64,000 nt of DNA from Simmondsia chinensis (taxonomy: Eukaryota > Streptophyta > Magnoliopsida > Caryophyllales > Simmondsiaceae): NCBI GenBank assembly GCA_018398585.1, contig JAGTTD010000018.1:7199501-7263500 (forward strand), in the 5' to 3' direction. Shown here piece by piece: positions 11,521 through 25,711 of the stretch. The translations under genes and the position numbers were made by a program. The notes beneath the pieces are model-generated. The model did no database searches, was not told where the DNA came from, and saw only the letters and a list, made by a program, of their open reading frames with translations. Position 1 is the first letter of the stretch. Each line of letters begins with the position of its first letter.

Positions 11521-13223
11521 TCAAATCTTTAATATTTGTAGTTTAATAATTTCTAAGTTCATTTATTGTTTAGAAAATTGCTTTTCAAATTCTTATGATG
11601 TTTGCTCCCTTAGGCTAGTCCTAATATTTTCGAGGCCTCATGCGAAAATCTCAAAAGAGGGTCCTTCATATACCACAATTTACAATAATTTCGATCATAA
11701 AATTTACGAGACCCCTAAAATTTGAGGGCTCCAAATGGTTGTTTAGGTTGCTTGAGGCTATGTCCAGCCTTGTTGCTCGCTAAAATCTAATTTTTTTGTT
11801 ACATATCTTGTTTCTTATGTTGCTTTTAAAGTTCTTTTGTATTTATCACACCTACTGGCTATTTTCAAATTGATCCAAAGAAGAATGTCAAAAAGTTGTT
11901 TTTGAGTTTGTAAAAGGGTAAATAGTTAAAATAATTTTTTAATTATATCTTCTAGTACTCAATTTATAGTATAATTATACACTTAATTTATCATATTATA
12001 TATGTAATTATTATATAAAAAGATTAAGGAAAAAAAAGGACCTACGAACCTTAAGTAAGCAAAAATGCAATTACTCATAGATGGTGAAGAGGAGAAAGAT
12101 TGCATTAACAGGTCATGTAGGAGTCTCAGAGCGGCTAATGGCTGTTGAGTAACTGCTGCCGGTGACGGTGAGCATGAGGGGTGGCTCGTCGTGGGTATGA
12201 TGATATAAACAAAGTGATCTATAGTTATAGAGAGGAGGGTAGAAGGTGAATGGAAAGACCACTTAAATATTTTCATTTTTCATTTGTAAATTTTGTCATA
12301 TGAATGATTAATTAATTCTAAAAGTGGAGACAATGGGAGAAGAGAGTAGAGAGATGATGGGTAGTTAATTTGTGTGGGTAGCTAATAGGTTGTATAATTT
12401 TTTATTATTTTTTGTTAAATGTTAAAAATATACATAGGCCTCTGAGAAAGCAAGATTGAAAGAATATTGAATTTTGAGGACCTAATAGATAGTATAATAG
12501 ATAATAGATAATTCTACATACATTGTTTGCCACCAGGAGCGGCTAAACAATGGGAAAGTCATGGTATAGATACAGTCATGCTCAAGATTTCACATAATTG
12601 TCAAGAGCAGAGTAAGGAAAAGGAAAAGAATTCATATCAATAATTTATAAATACAATTATATACATAATAAATAGGGCCGCTCTCGGAATTCTAGAGTCC
12701 TATAGTGGATCCCGAGATGCTCCATTTTCTAAGGAAAGTTTTAACACCCATGCCTTCCTAGAAAATGCATTCTACTCACCTTTATTTTCTTTTTAGAGAA
12801 ATAAGGTTTAATTATTTTCTATTTTTTAGTTCTTATCAAAAAAATCTAAAAAGTAGAAGGAAAAAAGTGAGAAAAGTCTAGCAGACTTTTCCATAAAAAA
12901 TTCTTTTTGAAAGAAAAATAATTTCTAAAATCTATTTTCCTCCTTAAACAAATGGAGCTGCTGCAAAGATAATTTCAGATCAAAGTTAGATATCTTAATA
13001 AACAGCCCAACATGACGACCTTTTACATCACCTGCAGGAGACCATAGATTTGTATGAATTATCATTCAAGTTTCCGCATACTTTAAGTTGAAAATATAAA
13101 TCCTAGTATTCTTGTATTTTTTATTGCATTTATTATTATATTTTTGTATTTTATATTTATTCCTTGTAACATCCTAATAATTATTGCATTTAGTGGGACT
13201 TCAATGGTGGCTCTTCTTTCTCC
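11521..13223. other. Intergenic sequence without recognised genes
   Basis: Short frames only, none with family motifs. Includes a stretch GAGGGTCC ... CCAGCCTT (about 11660-11772) that reads like an old processed repeat, but I cannot assign it. Confidence 0.4.
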
Positions 13224-13228
13224 ACATG

Positions 13229-14122
13229 TGGTTGGGAAAATGATACAAGAAAAACTTAAGTGCTATGGAAAAATCCCATCCTACATTGGAAAATTGGTAA
13301 AGGGTGTTCTAGTTTATATATACATATGGAAACCCTCTTCTTGAATTAAGTTAGGGGTGAGAGAGTGGTCGGGACCACACGCGCGCGCTGCTCGTCCGCT
13401 GCGCCATGCTCAAGCATGGGTGACTCTTTTTGTTAACGGGTATATTTAATTTCGGAAAATAACTTTCAAAACCCATATCGTAACTTCCCTCGTCATTCAC
13501 TGCTGGGATATTATAGCCGTTAACAGGTGCATTTTATCAAATTTGACTGTTATGATTTGTGAGTATTAAACATATAGCTGTTAAGATTAATTAATCTTGT
13601 TACTATTCTAGCTGTTGGGAGAGTAATCGTTCAGCTCTAAATTCCTCTTGCCATCACCAATATCTAATCGTCCAAAAACTACAACTCCTCCTCTTCTCTT
13701 CTCCTTTTTTCCGCCTCTTTTTCTCTTTCTCAAAAATACTTGGGCAAAGCTCTTGGGCTCTCCTACTCGACGATTAATGAGTGCACATTAACAGTCGGAC
13801 TGTATTAATCTTGGAGGACGGCCTCCGACACTACTGTTGCACCGGAGCAGTGGCAAAATTGTCTTTAGGACAGTGGTTATTTTCCACGACGCAATATCCT
13901 TGGTATTGTAATAAGCTTTTCCACTTTTCGGTATTGTTTATTTGATTGTTGTGTTTAAATAATTTTTGCTGCAATATTTTTAGTATTCTCATTGCGATTT
14001 TTCCAGCATTTTTCACTGAAAATTTTTAATATTTTTCACCGTAATATTTTCAGTATTTTCGTAGCAATTTTCACTGTACTTTCCCTGCTATTAGTTGCAA
14101 ATTCGGTAATTTTATTACAACA
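13229..14122 (+). repeat. 5' LTR of copia element
   Basis: 894 bp, starting TGGTTGGGAAAATGAT and ending TTATTACAACA. It matches the 3' LTR over its length, except that it has about 110 bp (roughly 13290-13410, with the CGCGCGCG stretch) missing from the 3' copy. TATATATACATATGG (13315) may be the promoter TATA region. Confidence 0.85.
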
Positions 14123-14162
14123 ATCTAAAAGATGATTTATTTTTACATATCTATATTTAAAC

Positions 14163-17100
14163 ATGGCAATCAAATTACCTCTTCCCAACATGTCTAAGGT
14201 CGAGCCCTTAGACGAAAAAAATTATAGGAGGTGGTCTCAGAAAATTTTATTTTACCTAGAGCAAGTTAATTTCGATTATGTACTCTATGAAAAGAAGGTA
14301 CCCGAGGGCGAAAAAGCCAAATAGGCATATGAAGAAAAATTCACCCACAGATAACCAAACCTATAGGGGTAATTTGCTGCATTACATGAGTGATAGGTTA
14401 TTTGATATATATATGTAAAATTAGACTCATCAAAAGCGATTTGGGACTCCCTTTAGAAAAAATATGGGGGTAATGATGCAAGGACTAGAAAATATGCAGT
14501 TAGTAAGCGGTCAGATTTCAAATTCGTGGACAATAAACCGATAATTGATCAAGTCTATGAATATGAAAATATAGTAACTAGTCTTTTGTTGGAGGGCCTT
14601 AAAATCTGTGACATTACACAAGCCGATGTTTTGATTGAAAAGCTTCCACCTTTTTGGAAGGATTATAGAAATATGCTTATGCATAAGAAAAAGGACCAAA
14701 CATTAGAGGAGTTAGTAGGCCACTTAAAAATTGAAGAAGAAAATAGGCTTAAAGACAGGGAGTACTCATACTTCGACCTCTCTAAAGCTAATATTGTAGA
14801 AGCTAGACTTAGTGCATCTGACAGGTTTAAGAATAAAGGAAAAAAACATCATGCAAACTTCAAAACTGGTCAAAAGATTCAGAAGTCAAACAACAAATTT
14901 CAAGGATATTGCTACCACTGCGAAAAACATAGACATATGGCCAAAGATTGCATAAGCAAAAAGAACCAGCCTAAGGACCCGAAGCACAAAGCCCACGTTG
15001 TAGAGATAGAGAACATTGTAGCTATTGTTTTAGAGGTGAACCTAGTGAACAATATGACTGAATGGATAGTAGACACCGGGGCTACCAGGCATATCTGCAC
15101 AAACCGAAGTATGTTCCAGGAATATCATAAAGTGACCGATGGGGAGATAGTCTACATGCGAAATTTTGTAGCAGCGCCTATCCTCGAAAAATGGAAGATT
15201 TCTTTAAAACTCACTTATGGAAAATTTCTTTCTTTAACAAATGTGCTGCATGTGTTTGAAATACATAGGAATCTGATTTTAGGTAGTCGTTTGATTAAAG
15301 TTGGTTTAAAATTATGCTTTGACTCAGACAAACTAGACCTAACTAGAAATGAAAAATTTGTGGCAATGGATTTAGCAATGAGGGTCGGTTTGTTCTTGAC
15401 GCTGTTTGCATAAATAACAATGGTGGTACCTCTTCTGCTTATCTTGTTGAATCTCTTGAATTATGGCATGCTCGATTTGGACACTTAAATATTGAGTTAA
15501 TTAAGTGACTTAAAAAAAATGAACATGATTCCTAACTTCAATAATACCAACTTCAGTAAACATGAAGTATGTGTAGAAGCTAAACAAGTTAAAAAATCCT
15601 TTAAGTCAACCGAAAGACAATATGAACTTCTTGAGCTAGTTCACAGTGACTTAGGAAACTTTAAAAGACAAATAAGTAGAGGTGAAAAAAGATACTACAT
15701 GACCTTTGTAGATGATTACTCTAGATACTCGATGGTATACCTCCTAAGTACTAAAGATGAAGCAGAAGAAATGTTTTTAATATACAAAGTTGACGCAGAA
15801 AATTAATTAGGAAGAAAAATAAAAATGGTTAGGTCCGATAGAAGGGGAGAATATGACCCGACTTCACTAGAAAAAGTTTGTGAGGAAAATAGGATAATAC
15901 ATGAGCGAATGCCTCCTTACTGTCCACAAACTAACGGTATCGCAGAAAGGAAAAATAGAACCTTAAAGAACACGATAAATGCTATGCTTATCTATTCTGG
16001 ACTACCTAATAACATATAAGAGAAGGCTATATTATCTGCTTGTCATGTGCTAAATAGAGTTCCTCATAAAAAGCTAGATAAGACTCCATACGAAATGTGG
16101 AAATGTCATGCGCCTTATTTAAAAACGCTTGAAAGTGTGGGGGTGTCTAGCCAAGGTTGGATTGCCTGACTTTAAACGAAGTAAAATTGGACCTAAGATT
16201 TTTGATTCTATTTTTATTGGATATGCTTATCACAGTGCTGCTTATCGATTTCTAGTCAACGGAACTAATAATTCATGTGTATGCGGTAGTATCATTGAAT
16301 CTAAAGATGCCGAATTCTATGAACATATATTTCCCTTAAAATCTAATGATGCACAACCTACTAATCTGCCTTCTCACTCTGTAACTGATAACTATGATTG
16401 TACTAACGATATAGACACTTATGAAATTCGAAGGAGCAAAAGAGTTAGGAAAGAAACCAACTTTGGACCCAATTTTCTTACTACTTTCCTAGCAGAAGAT
16501 AACTCTATAAATGAAGAAATTGTAAGTGTCTATATATTAGAGGAAGACCCCAAAACCTATGAAGAAGCTGTGAGATCGATTGGTTCGACCTTTAGGAAAT
16601 AGGCTATTAATAGCGAACTAGAATCAATCCTAAATAATCACGCATGAGAATTGATAGATCTTCCTAGAGGATGTAAACTAATAGTTTGTAATTGGGTCTT
16701 TAGAAGAAAAATGAAGATTGATGGGACAATAGATAAGTTTAAGGCAAGGTTAGTGTCTAAGGGTCACAACCAAAAAAAGGGAGTTGACTACTTTGATACT
16801 TATTCACCTATCACTAAAATAGCCATAATTAGAACTTTGTTTACCCTTACCTCATTCATGCTTTGGTAGTGCATCAAATAGATGTTAAAACAACATTTCT
16901 TAATGGTGACCTAGACGAAGAGATTTACATGGAAAAACCTGAGGGTTTTGTCGTCCTTGGTAACAAAAAGAAAGTACGTAAACTTATAAAATCTCTATAC
17001 GGTCTCAAACAGGCACCAAAATAGTGGCATGAGAAATTTAATAGCATGCTAATTACTAATAAGTTTCATGTAAATAATGGTGACTCTTATGTTTATTTTA

Positions 17101-18084
17101 TGTCTGATTCAAATGGATGTATAATAGTTTGTCTATATGTTGATAATATGTTGATATTTGGCACAACTTGAATATTGTCAATGAAACTAAAAACTTTCTA
17201 TGTTCTAAGTTTGATATGAAAAATTTGGGTGAGGCAGATGTGATTTTAGGAGTTTAGATTGTGAAAATTCCCAAAGGCATAAGCCTAAACCAGTTTGACT
17301 ATATTGAGAAGATACTTAGAAAGTTTGATATGTATAATGTTGATCCTGTAAGAACACCTTATGATCCCAATATACATTTAACTAAACATAAAGGTGTTGC
17401 TATGTGCCAATCTGAGTATGCCAAAATAATAGGTAGTGTTGTGTTTTTGATGAACTATACTAGACCTGACATTACGTATGCTGTAAGTAGACTCAGTAGA
17501 TAACACATAATCCTAATCAAGAGCATTGGAATGCATTAAAAAGATTGCTTAGATATTTGAAAGGAACTATGGATTGGGGACTTCACTTCAGAAAGTTTTC
17601 TGTTGTTTTAGAAGGACATTGTGATGCCAATTGGGTGTCTGATAATGACGAAATTAATTCCACTAGTGGATATGCGTTTACACTAGCTGGAGGTGCTACA
17701 TCCTGAAAATTCTCTAAGCAATGTTGTACTGCTATGTTTACTATGGAATCTGAGTTCATTGCTCTCCAGTTGGGAGGTCAAGAAACCGAGTGGCTAAGAA
17801 GTTTACTGGAAGACGTGCCATTACGGGGGCTTCCAGCTCCATCAGTATCACTTCACTCTAACACTCAAGTTGCAATTGTTGTGGAAAAGAACAAGGTGTA
17901 TAATGGCAAGAGGAGACACATTTGTCTCAAACATAAGACCGTGAATGATCTTTTAGAAAGTGGAATGATATTACTGGACTATGTAAAATATGAAAAGAAT
18001 CTTGCAGATCCGTTGACAAAAGGCATTTGTTGTAAAATGATTGTAGAAACATCAAGGGGGAATGGGATTAAAGTCTATATATGA
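14163..18084 (+). pseudogene. copia gag-pol pseudogene
   Basis: The gag start is the ATG at 14163, 40 nt after the LTR; an in-frame stop follows at about 14322. Recognisable parts: UBN2-type gag with the CCHC knuckle CYHCEKHRHMAKDC (about 14911-14952); protease WIVDTGATRHIC (15065); integrase with LVHSDLGNF (15637), FVDDYSRYS, VRSDRRGEY (15826) and NGIAERKNR (15931), covering the DDE triad; the end of the integrase region KVWGCLAKVG (16129); RT with CNWVFRRKMKIDGTIDKFKA (16688) and DNML in the YVDD position (17142-17153); and RNase H with TMESEFIALQ (17740) and ADPLTKG. Many stops and shifts interrupt it. Confidence 0.88.
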
Positions 18085-18689
18085 ATAAATTGTGATGTAT
18101 CCAATCTAGTCTTAACATGTTCAATGTGAAAAGTTATAGTTTCATTCAAGGAATACACTGTGTCTCACTGTTTTCCCTCCTGATGATGTTGACAATGCGG
18201 AGATAGGTCCCTAGCCATGTGTTTGGTGGTGTAAACGAGGCTTGCGCTTGATGGACACTGTTGATATGTTACCAGGGGTGAGGTTGAGCTTTACTTCTTA
18301 ATGGACCCATAGCCATATGTTTGGTGGTGTGCGATAGCACACACTTGATGGAATCCACCTACGTAGGTGTGGGAGTGTGGCCGTTCCTTATGAAGGTTTA
18401 AGACTTGCCTTCTAGAGTGCCTATGAATATCTAGGACAAACGAATAGCCGATAAAACGCACCAAACCACAGGAGTTGTCGAGATCTAAAGTTTGGTACGT
18501 GTCCGAGTAGAAGACTATACAACCCCTTGTGAGGTTCAAGAAGAAAGTCACATTGCAAGCTGTTGGTCCTAAACTTGGGTTACGCTAGGCGACGATTCAA
18601 GTCGCAAGACATCGACATTGACAGACTAAACTTCGTTTACCCAATCTATCATTCTTTGTTCTCTTCCCCTTGTATCCTTTGTGGGGGAT

Positions 18690-19474
18690 TGTTAGAAAAA
18701 TGATTCAAGCAAAACTTAAGCGTTGTGGGAAAATCCCATCCCCTGCTCGGGCGTGGGTGACTCTTTTTGTTAACCGGTATATTTATTTTCTCAAAATAAC
18801 TTTCAAAACCCATATCGTAACTTGCCTTGTCATTTACTGCTGGGATATTATAGCTGTTAACGGGTACATTTTATCAAATTTGACTGTTATGATTTGTGAG
18901 TATTAAACAATATAGCTGTTGGGATAATATAGCTGTTAATATTAATTAACCTTACTACTATTCTAGCCATTGGGAGAGTAATTGTTCAGCGACAAAATCC
19001 TCTTGCCTTCACCATTATCTGATCATCTTAAAACAATAGTTCATTCTCTTCTCTTCTTTTTTCTACCTCTTTCTCTCTTTCTCAAAAATACTTGGACAAA
19101 GTTCTTTGGCTCTCCTACTTGACGATTAACGAGTGCACGTTAACAATCAGACCTTGTTAATCCTGGAGGACGGTTGCCGATACTATTGTTTGCACCAGAG
19201 CAGCAGCGAAATCGTCTTTTAGAATAGTGATTATTTGCCATGGTGCGGTATCCCTGGTATTGTAATCAGCTTTTCCACTTTTTAGTATTATTAATTTGAT
19301 TGTTGTGTTTAGATTTTTTTGCTGCAATAATTTCAGTATTCTCTCTGCAATTTTTCCAGTATTTTTCACTGCAATTTTTTGGTATTTTTCACTGCAATAT
19401 TTTCAGTGTTCTCGCAGCACTTTTCACTGTATTTTCTCTGCTATTAGCTGCAAATTCGGTATTTTATTACAACA
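18690..19474 (+). repeat. 3' LTR of copia element
   Basis: 785 bp, starting TGTTAGAAAAATGATTCAAG right after a purine tract and ending TTATTACAACA. It lacks about 110 bp present in the 5' LTR. Confidence 0.85.
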
Positions 19475-19619
19475 CATGTGACCTGCCATTGAAAAGGCAG
19501 AGGAATATTAGGGTAATTTTTATGGCTTTATCTTCCAACTTTTTCTTCACCCCCTTTTAAATTTTTACATTACTCGTCTATTTTATAATATTTTTCTCTA
19601 TAATCCCTGTCTCCTCCCC

Positions 19620-20045
19620 CTCTTACGTAAATGATTTTGAGGCACTTAAAGCTAGATTCTCAATTTTAAAAGCGATAAATGATTTTCAAGGCAGAGGATG
19701 CAAGTTATTTAATTAAAGATACTTATCTTTGCCAAATGTGATAGAGCGAGCTTTTGAGGCACTTAAGCCTAGGTTCCCAATTTTAAAAGTGATATCGAAC
19801 TGTCTACTAAAGCGATAAAAGTTGATTCCTATATTGGGTTGTACATTACATAATTTTATCCGAATGGAAGATAGAGCATACATATTTTTGCTTCGTGTGG
19901 CAGAGAAGATGTGGTCCCTAATGTGAACAATATTGCCGTTGTATAGGACAACATAGAGGTGAATATGTCCCAACGAATACAAATGAACAAGGTCCAGCAT
20001 GCAATTACCGATCAATTGTGGAATGATTATACCAATCGATAGAGT
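19620..20045 (+). pseudogene. PIF/Harbinger transposase fragment
   Basis: A short broken reading shows LPNVIERAFEALKPRFPIL (about 19732-19790) and CTLHNFIRMED (about 19841-19872). These match the C-terminal part of Harbinger DDE transposases (usual form: NVIERCFGVLKARFPIL ... ALHNFI). A partial copy of the first block (AFEALKARFSIL) occurs about 110 bp upstream at 19630-19690, so the fragment is internally duplicated. No ends or inverted repeats could be tied to it. Confidence 0.65.
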
Positions 20046-20632
20046 AAAAGTTATAATATTGTATGTTTAGACTATATTTTTAATTTATTTCGACAATGAA
20101 TTACTCTTTTTACTTAGTGTTTGACTAATATACGAGTATTACTTAGGCGTATCATTTTTAACTTTCAAATAAATGATATTATTGTTTGGACCGGGTTCAA
20201 TTCGTATTATTCAATTTTTGGATTTACGGGTATTACTTATGTATCATTCTCAACCTTCAGAAAATTAAAAAATAGAGATCACTTGAACGCATTTTCCAAT
20301 TTTCCATGTTGCAAAACTGGAAAAAAAAAAGACTAGAGATAAAAAGGAAAACTGCAGATGAAAATGAAAACTAAAAATAGAAAAGAAAAATTATTTTCTG
20401 CTGTCAAATAGGCCCTCAGTTTTTCAAGTCGTTTAGTATTCTTCCTTGTACTATAAATTGGGTGCTCATTTTGTGAATAAATCATCCACAAATTCTCTAA
20501 GTCTTCTTGTGTTTTATAGTGTTCTTTCATCTAAGTTTTAGTACTTAAATTTTTGCACTTGAAAAGTTCAAAAAGTAGATGAAGCACCATAGATACCCTA
20601 GCGTCATCATGCCATCCTATATCCATAGCAAC
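20046..20632. other. Intergenic sequence
   Basis: AT-rich with no convincing frames or repeat ends seen. Confidence 0.4.
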
Positions 20633-20787
20633 AGTATTAGAATAATATTTAGGATATTATGTTCAGTAGATCAATTATCTTTAGATCTATCTCATAGGGA
20701 TTGTAGTGTAATTTCATCTCATGTATTTCTTCTATATAATGATATGCCAGCAACCCCATTAGGCATACCCTCTACACTATTTTCTCA
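20633..20787 (+). repeat. 5' LTR (155 bp)
   Basis: Aligns base for base with 25712-25867: both contain AGAATAATATTTAGGATATT and ATCTATCTCATAGGGA. The first bases are AG where the 3' copy has TG. Confidence 0.85.
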
Positions 20788-20789
20788 TA

Positions 20790-20801
20790 TGGTATCAGAG
20801 C
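20790..20801 (+). promoter_or_regulatory. Primer binding site (initiator Met tRNA)
   Basis: TGGTATCAGAGC, exact, two bases after the LTR end. Confidence 0.9.
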
Positions 20802-20949
20802 ATACCTAACCCTAAATCATCTTATCCCTCTTTCTCTATATAAAAAAATAATAATAAAATCACAAAACCCTGAATCGACCGTGTGACCTAGCCCTACCAC
20901 TGCGTTCCTACTACCGCCGCCCTCTCCTAGCGCCTCCGCCTGCCATCGA

Positions 20950-23900
20950 CACTACCCTAGGTAGCGCCTCCTTAGTCCTCTTAGATTTGGTGGAGATTAA
21001 CATCTTTCAATCCTCCCCAGGTGGTCATGGCTTCCTCACCCTCTACCACGAACCACCCTGCTCTAACGACCGAAACCCCCTCAGCTACAGCGTCGTTAGC
21101 CCCACTCCTCTCGTCCCTACTCTAAGGACCTCTCCCCTGTCGTCGGCCCCAATCGTTAGTTCCTCCCTTGCTTCAGCAACCACCCCCATCGTCGCCGATC
21201 TTCCAACAATGAGTCTCCCTATCACCAGCCTCTTCTTAATCAAAATCATTCCTCACCACAACCCAGTTCTTTCTCAATAGATCTTAGTCACAAGGTACCT
21301 TCTCTCTCCAATTATGGTGGGTTTTATCCTTCTACACTGGGCTTACAGTTCTCTTACGTGCCATCATCACTTCTGGTGCCCTACCCGAACCAACCCAATT
21401 TCGGATCTACCATTCATGCACCCAATCCAACCTTACCCTATTCTGCCTTACCAGGGTCTCTGTCTACCTCGACTATAACTGGCCTGGTCACTGTAAAACT
21501 TGAATCTCCCACCGATTACACCACATCTTGCAAACAGATTTCGATGATACTTCAGGCTAATCATGTCATGGGGTTCGTCGATGGTATGATTCCTTGTCCT
21601 CCGTCTCATATTCGACACCTTGATGGTACTCTTATTCCAAATCCTGAACATTAAGCCTACATCTGCACCGGTCAAAGTATTTGGTCATATCTTTCAGCTT
21701 CCCTTGCCCAATCTGTCCCTAATGACGTTATACATCATCCTATATCCAAAGACGTGGGAAGCTCGCACCAAACGCTTTAGGGACCATTCCCTAGCAAAAG
21801 AGTTTGATCTTCACTTCCAATTAGTAACTGTACACAAAGACAATAAAAATAATGGCTGCCTACTTAACTAAACTCAAAACCATTAAACCTAGCAACCATT
21901 GACTCACTAGTGTCTAACATGGAATTGATTCACTATGCATTATTTGGATTACCTCCAGAATATGGCCCTTTCAACACTTTCACTTGCAACTTCTCTCGTA
22001 TCCTCACATTCGAACAACTCAATACTTCCCTCTTAGATGAAGAAGCCGCTCTTACTCGTCTCCAAGGATGTTGCGCTCCTGATCATGGCCATGCCTTGGC
22101 CGTTATAGGTCATTTTCAGGATTCCTCTGCTAGTGGTGGTCGTGGTCGTGGAGGGCGTTGGAGTGGGGGCCGAGGATGTAACTCCAAAGACCACGGCCTT
22201 GGAGGCCATTATGATAGGCATGGTTATCCGTAATAGCACCTGCCACCAACCGGTGGCCAACTGAACACAGGGTCCGATCTATCGGGTCTTGGAGTCCGAT
22301 CAGCGCCCTCCCCGACTTGGTCTCGGCATGCAGGTACATGTCCTTATCAATCTAATGACAATATACTTGGTTCTATCGCTCTTGTTTGTTAGATTTGTTA
22401 TCAGGTTGGTCATGCTGCATCACATTGCTACTATCGATATGCTCAAACCAACCTTTCACAATCCTTATCGGCTATGTTTGCTTCTTATTCTGCTGATCAT
22501 AAGTGATACCCGGACTCCGGTAAGTCTAATCACATGACTTCCAACTTAGGTATTTTGAAAAATGCTCTTCCTTGCACTAGTTTTAAGTCGATTCAAGTTG
22601 GCAAGGGTTCCATATTACCTGTTACTCATGTTGGTGCTGCTTCTACTCCTACTAAGTCACGGTACCTTTCTTTGTCTAATGTTTTACTTGCTCCTGATCT
22701 CACTTATAACCTTCTCTTTATTAAACAACTTTGTCAGGATAATAATTGTATTGTTTAATTTGATAACTCTTCCTTTTGTGTCAAGGACAAAGCTAGGGGG
22801 ATGCCGCTCCTTCGAATACATAGTAATGGACTACTTTATGGATTCTCACCTTAGCACACTATACTTGTGACATGGCTAGTCAAAACTGAATTATGGCACA
22901 GGCGATTAGGTCATTTAGAAAATTCAGTTTTAGATACTTTGTGACATCATAATTTAGTTTGTGTTAATTCTGGTTTATAAAAACATTTGTAATGCGTGTT
23001 TTTAAGTAAATTGCATAAACTTCCTTTTACTTGTGCTTTGCATACTACTACTACACCATTACTGTTAATTCATTCGGACGTTTGGCAAGCTCCTTTAGCA
23101 TCTAAATTTGAGTTTCAATATTATTTGATTTTTATCGATGATTTTTCTAGATTTTCATTGTTATATCCGATGTGTTAGAAAGATAAAGTATTTTCTATTT
23201 TCTTTGATTTTAAAATATTTGTCAAAAATCAGTTTGACACTAAGATTAAATGTTTCCAAAAGCGATGAGGGCCATGAATTTGATAATTGACCAATGGCCG
23301 CCTTATGTCGAAATTATGGTATACACTTTCGTCTTTCCTGTCCTAATACTACACAACAAAATGGAGTGGCAGAACGAAAGCATCGACATGTTAGTGAAAT
23401 GGTACGGATGCTAATTTTTCAAGCACATTTGCAAACAATGTTTTGGGCTAATGCTGCATGCACTGGTTGTTACATAATTAATCGTTTGCCCGCACCAACT
23501 TTGCAAAATCTCTCTCCATTTGAAAAACTTTTTCATCAAGCTCCTGATTATAGTCTTTTTCGCGCCTTTGGGTGTGCATGTTATCCTGACATCACTCCCC
23601 GTACTGCTCATAAATTAGCCCCTCGATCTATTTCATGTCTTTTTCTTGGTTATGTAGCCCGTTATGAGGGATACAGTTGTTTAGATCTAGTTTCTGGTCA
23701 TGTGTATATTAGCCGTCATGTGCATTTCATAGAAGATCTTTTTCCCTTATTGTGACATTATGCCAAGTTCAAGGAATTCTCACACTTCTCCGGTTGATGT
23801 CCCTCTTCAGATCACTTACGTCACACCTTTGCCCGTTGTTCATACCCCGCCCATTGACAATGTCAATCACGGTTCAGCTATGCCCGTCTCTGAACCACCT

Positions 23901-25700
23901 GCCTCGGCGGTTCATATGGTTGAACCGTCACCGGCTAGACCATCGGTAGTAGATTATTCAACTGGCTCGGCACCTGTGCCACTATCTACTATGTCAGCGG
24001 GTGGATGCTTGAGCGCAACATCCTTGGATGTTGTTCGCTCCTCTGATGGAGCTACTGATCCTTCACATTCCACTGATGCTACTGTAGTTTCTACTAACAC
24101 TCATCCCCTGTGTACTAGACTTAAGGATGGCATCCGTAAGTCCGAGCACATTTTACCCCTCTCCTCTATCACAGTTGTTTAAGAAACAACCTGTTTTTCT
24201 CAAGCAGTTAAGTACCCACAAAGACAAGAGGCTATGGCTGAGGAATTTAACACTCTCATTCAAAACCAAACCATGGATTTAGTCCCTCCATCACCTAATC
24301 AAAATGTAGTAGGCAACACATGGAAATATAAGGTCAAATATAAAGCAGATGGTTTAGTGGACCGGTTCAAGGCCCGTCTTGTTGCTCAGGGATTCCATCA
24401 ACAGGAAGGCCTTGACTATTTTGAGACTTTCAAAAATATAGTCAAACCCACCACCATCCATTTTATACTAGCCTTAGCTGTAACTAGCTCTTTGACCATT
24501 TGCCAACTGGATGTAAAAAATGTGTTCGTACATGGTTTTCTCAATGAAGAGGTTTACATGAAACAACCCCAAGAGTTCATCCACCCTAAGTTTCCTAACC
24601 ATGTTTATCGCCTGCGTAAAACCCAATATGGACTCAAACAAGCACCTCGTGCTTGGTTTCATAGATTTAGTATGTACCTATTTAGTCTTGAGTTTCAATG
24701 TAGTAAGGCGGATCCTTCACTATTCATTCACTGCTCCTCTTTAGGCAATGTTTGCCGTCTGTTATATGTTGATGACATCATTCTTACCGGGTCCCATCCA
24801 CCCCTTCTTAGCCATCTTATTACTGAACTCTCTACACAATTCGCCATGAAGGACCTCAGCCCTCTTCGCTACTTACTTGGGATTGAAGCTAAACCCACAC
24901 CTCCTGGATTGTTCCTTACCTAGCATAAATACACACTTGACCTTCTTCAAGAGCATGACTTGCTTGAGGCTAAACCTATTCAAACTCCTCTCCCGACTCG
25001 GGCTTAACTGTCATTAACTGATGGGGATCTACTTGCAGATCTGACTGAGTTTAGAAGTACAGTAGGTGGACTTCAGTACCTTACTATGGCTAGACCTGAT
25101 ATTTGCTATGATGCTAACCATGTGTCCTAGTTTATGCCCTCAGGTCTTTTCATTTGCAAATGGTGAAGCGTATTCTTCAGTACCTCAAGCACACACCTGA
25201 CCATAGTCTCACCATCACCCCAAGATCCTACACAACCATAACGGCATATGCTGATACTGATTGGAGTGGTTGTCCTGACACTCAGTGTTCTACAACAGGA
25301 TTTGCACTTTTCCTTGGTCCTAACCTCATCTCTCGGAGAGCAAAGAAACAACCAATTGTTTCCAAGTCTACCACTGAGTTTGAATATCGTGCTGTGGCAA
25401 AGGTGGTTGCTGAATGTGATTGGATCTGATATCTTATGCAGTATCTTTGCTTACGACATAACAGTCCAATTCAAATTTTTTGTGATAATGTTTCTATTAT
25501 ATACTTGGCTGCTATTCCTATTTCTAATGATCGTAGTAAGCATGTTGATATTGACTTTCACTAAGTTCGTGAAAAAGTGATCAAAGGTGATATCGAAGTT
25601 CGATTTACACCTACCACCAAACAAGTTGCTGAAATAGGGCTTATCTACATATCGCTTCCGCTATCGCAAGGCCAATTTGAACTTTGGTCCCCTCTGCTGA
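20950..25700 (+). pseudogene. copia gag-pol pseudogene
   Basis: Fragments in several frames. gag: CKQISMILQANHVMGFVDG (about 21532-21590), KRFRDHSLAKEFDLHFQL (21769) and a Gly/Arg-rich tail near 22130-22220 in place of a clear zinc knuckle. Protease region near 22510-22760 with NHMTSNLGIL. Integrase: LLLIHSDVWQAP (23060), FIDDFSRFS (23130), TQQNGVAERKHRHVSEMVRM (23355). RT: WKYKVKYKADGLVDRFKARL (24322), QLDVKNVFVHG (24505), YGLKQAPRAWF (24629), LLYVDDIILTG (24760). RNase H: DWSGCPDTQ and SRRAKKQPIVSKSTTEFEYR (about 25330-25390). Stops after YPMC, in the integrase core and elsewhere make it inactive. Confidence 0.88.
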
Positions 25701-25711
25701 AATTGAGGGGG

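Larger units (their letters stand above)
13229..19474 (+). mobile_element. Ty1/copia LTR retrotransposon, decayed, both LTRs present
   Basis: LTRs at 13229-14122 and 18690-19474 flank a gag-pol remnant in the order gag, protease, integrase, RT, RNase H, which is the copia order. A purine-rich GTGGGGGAT directly precedes the 3' LTR. ACATG occurs just before the 5' LTR (13224-13228) and at the end of the 3' LTR (19474-19478), a likely 5-bp target duplication if the LTR end has lost a base. The long 3' untranslated stretch (18085-18689) contains two related blocks with CCATGTGTTTGGTGGTG-type sequence. Protein motifs resemble the element at 56199-62216, suggesting the same lineage. Confidence 0.88.
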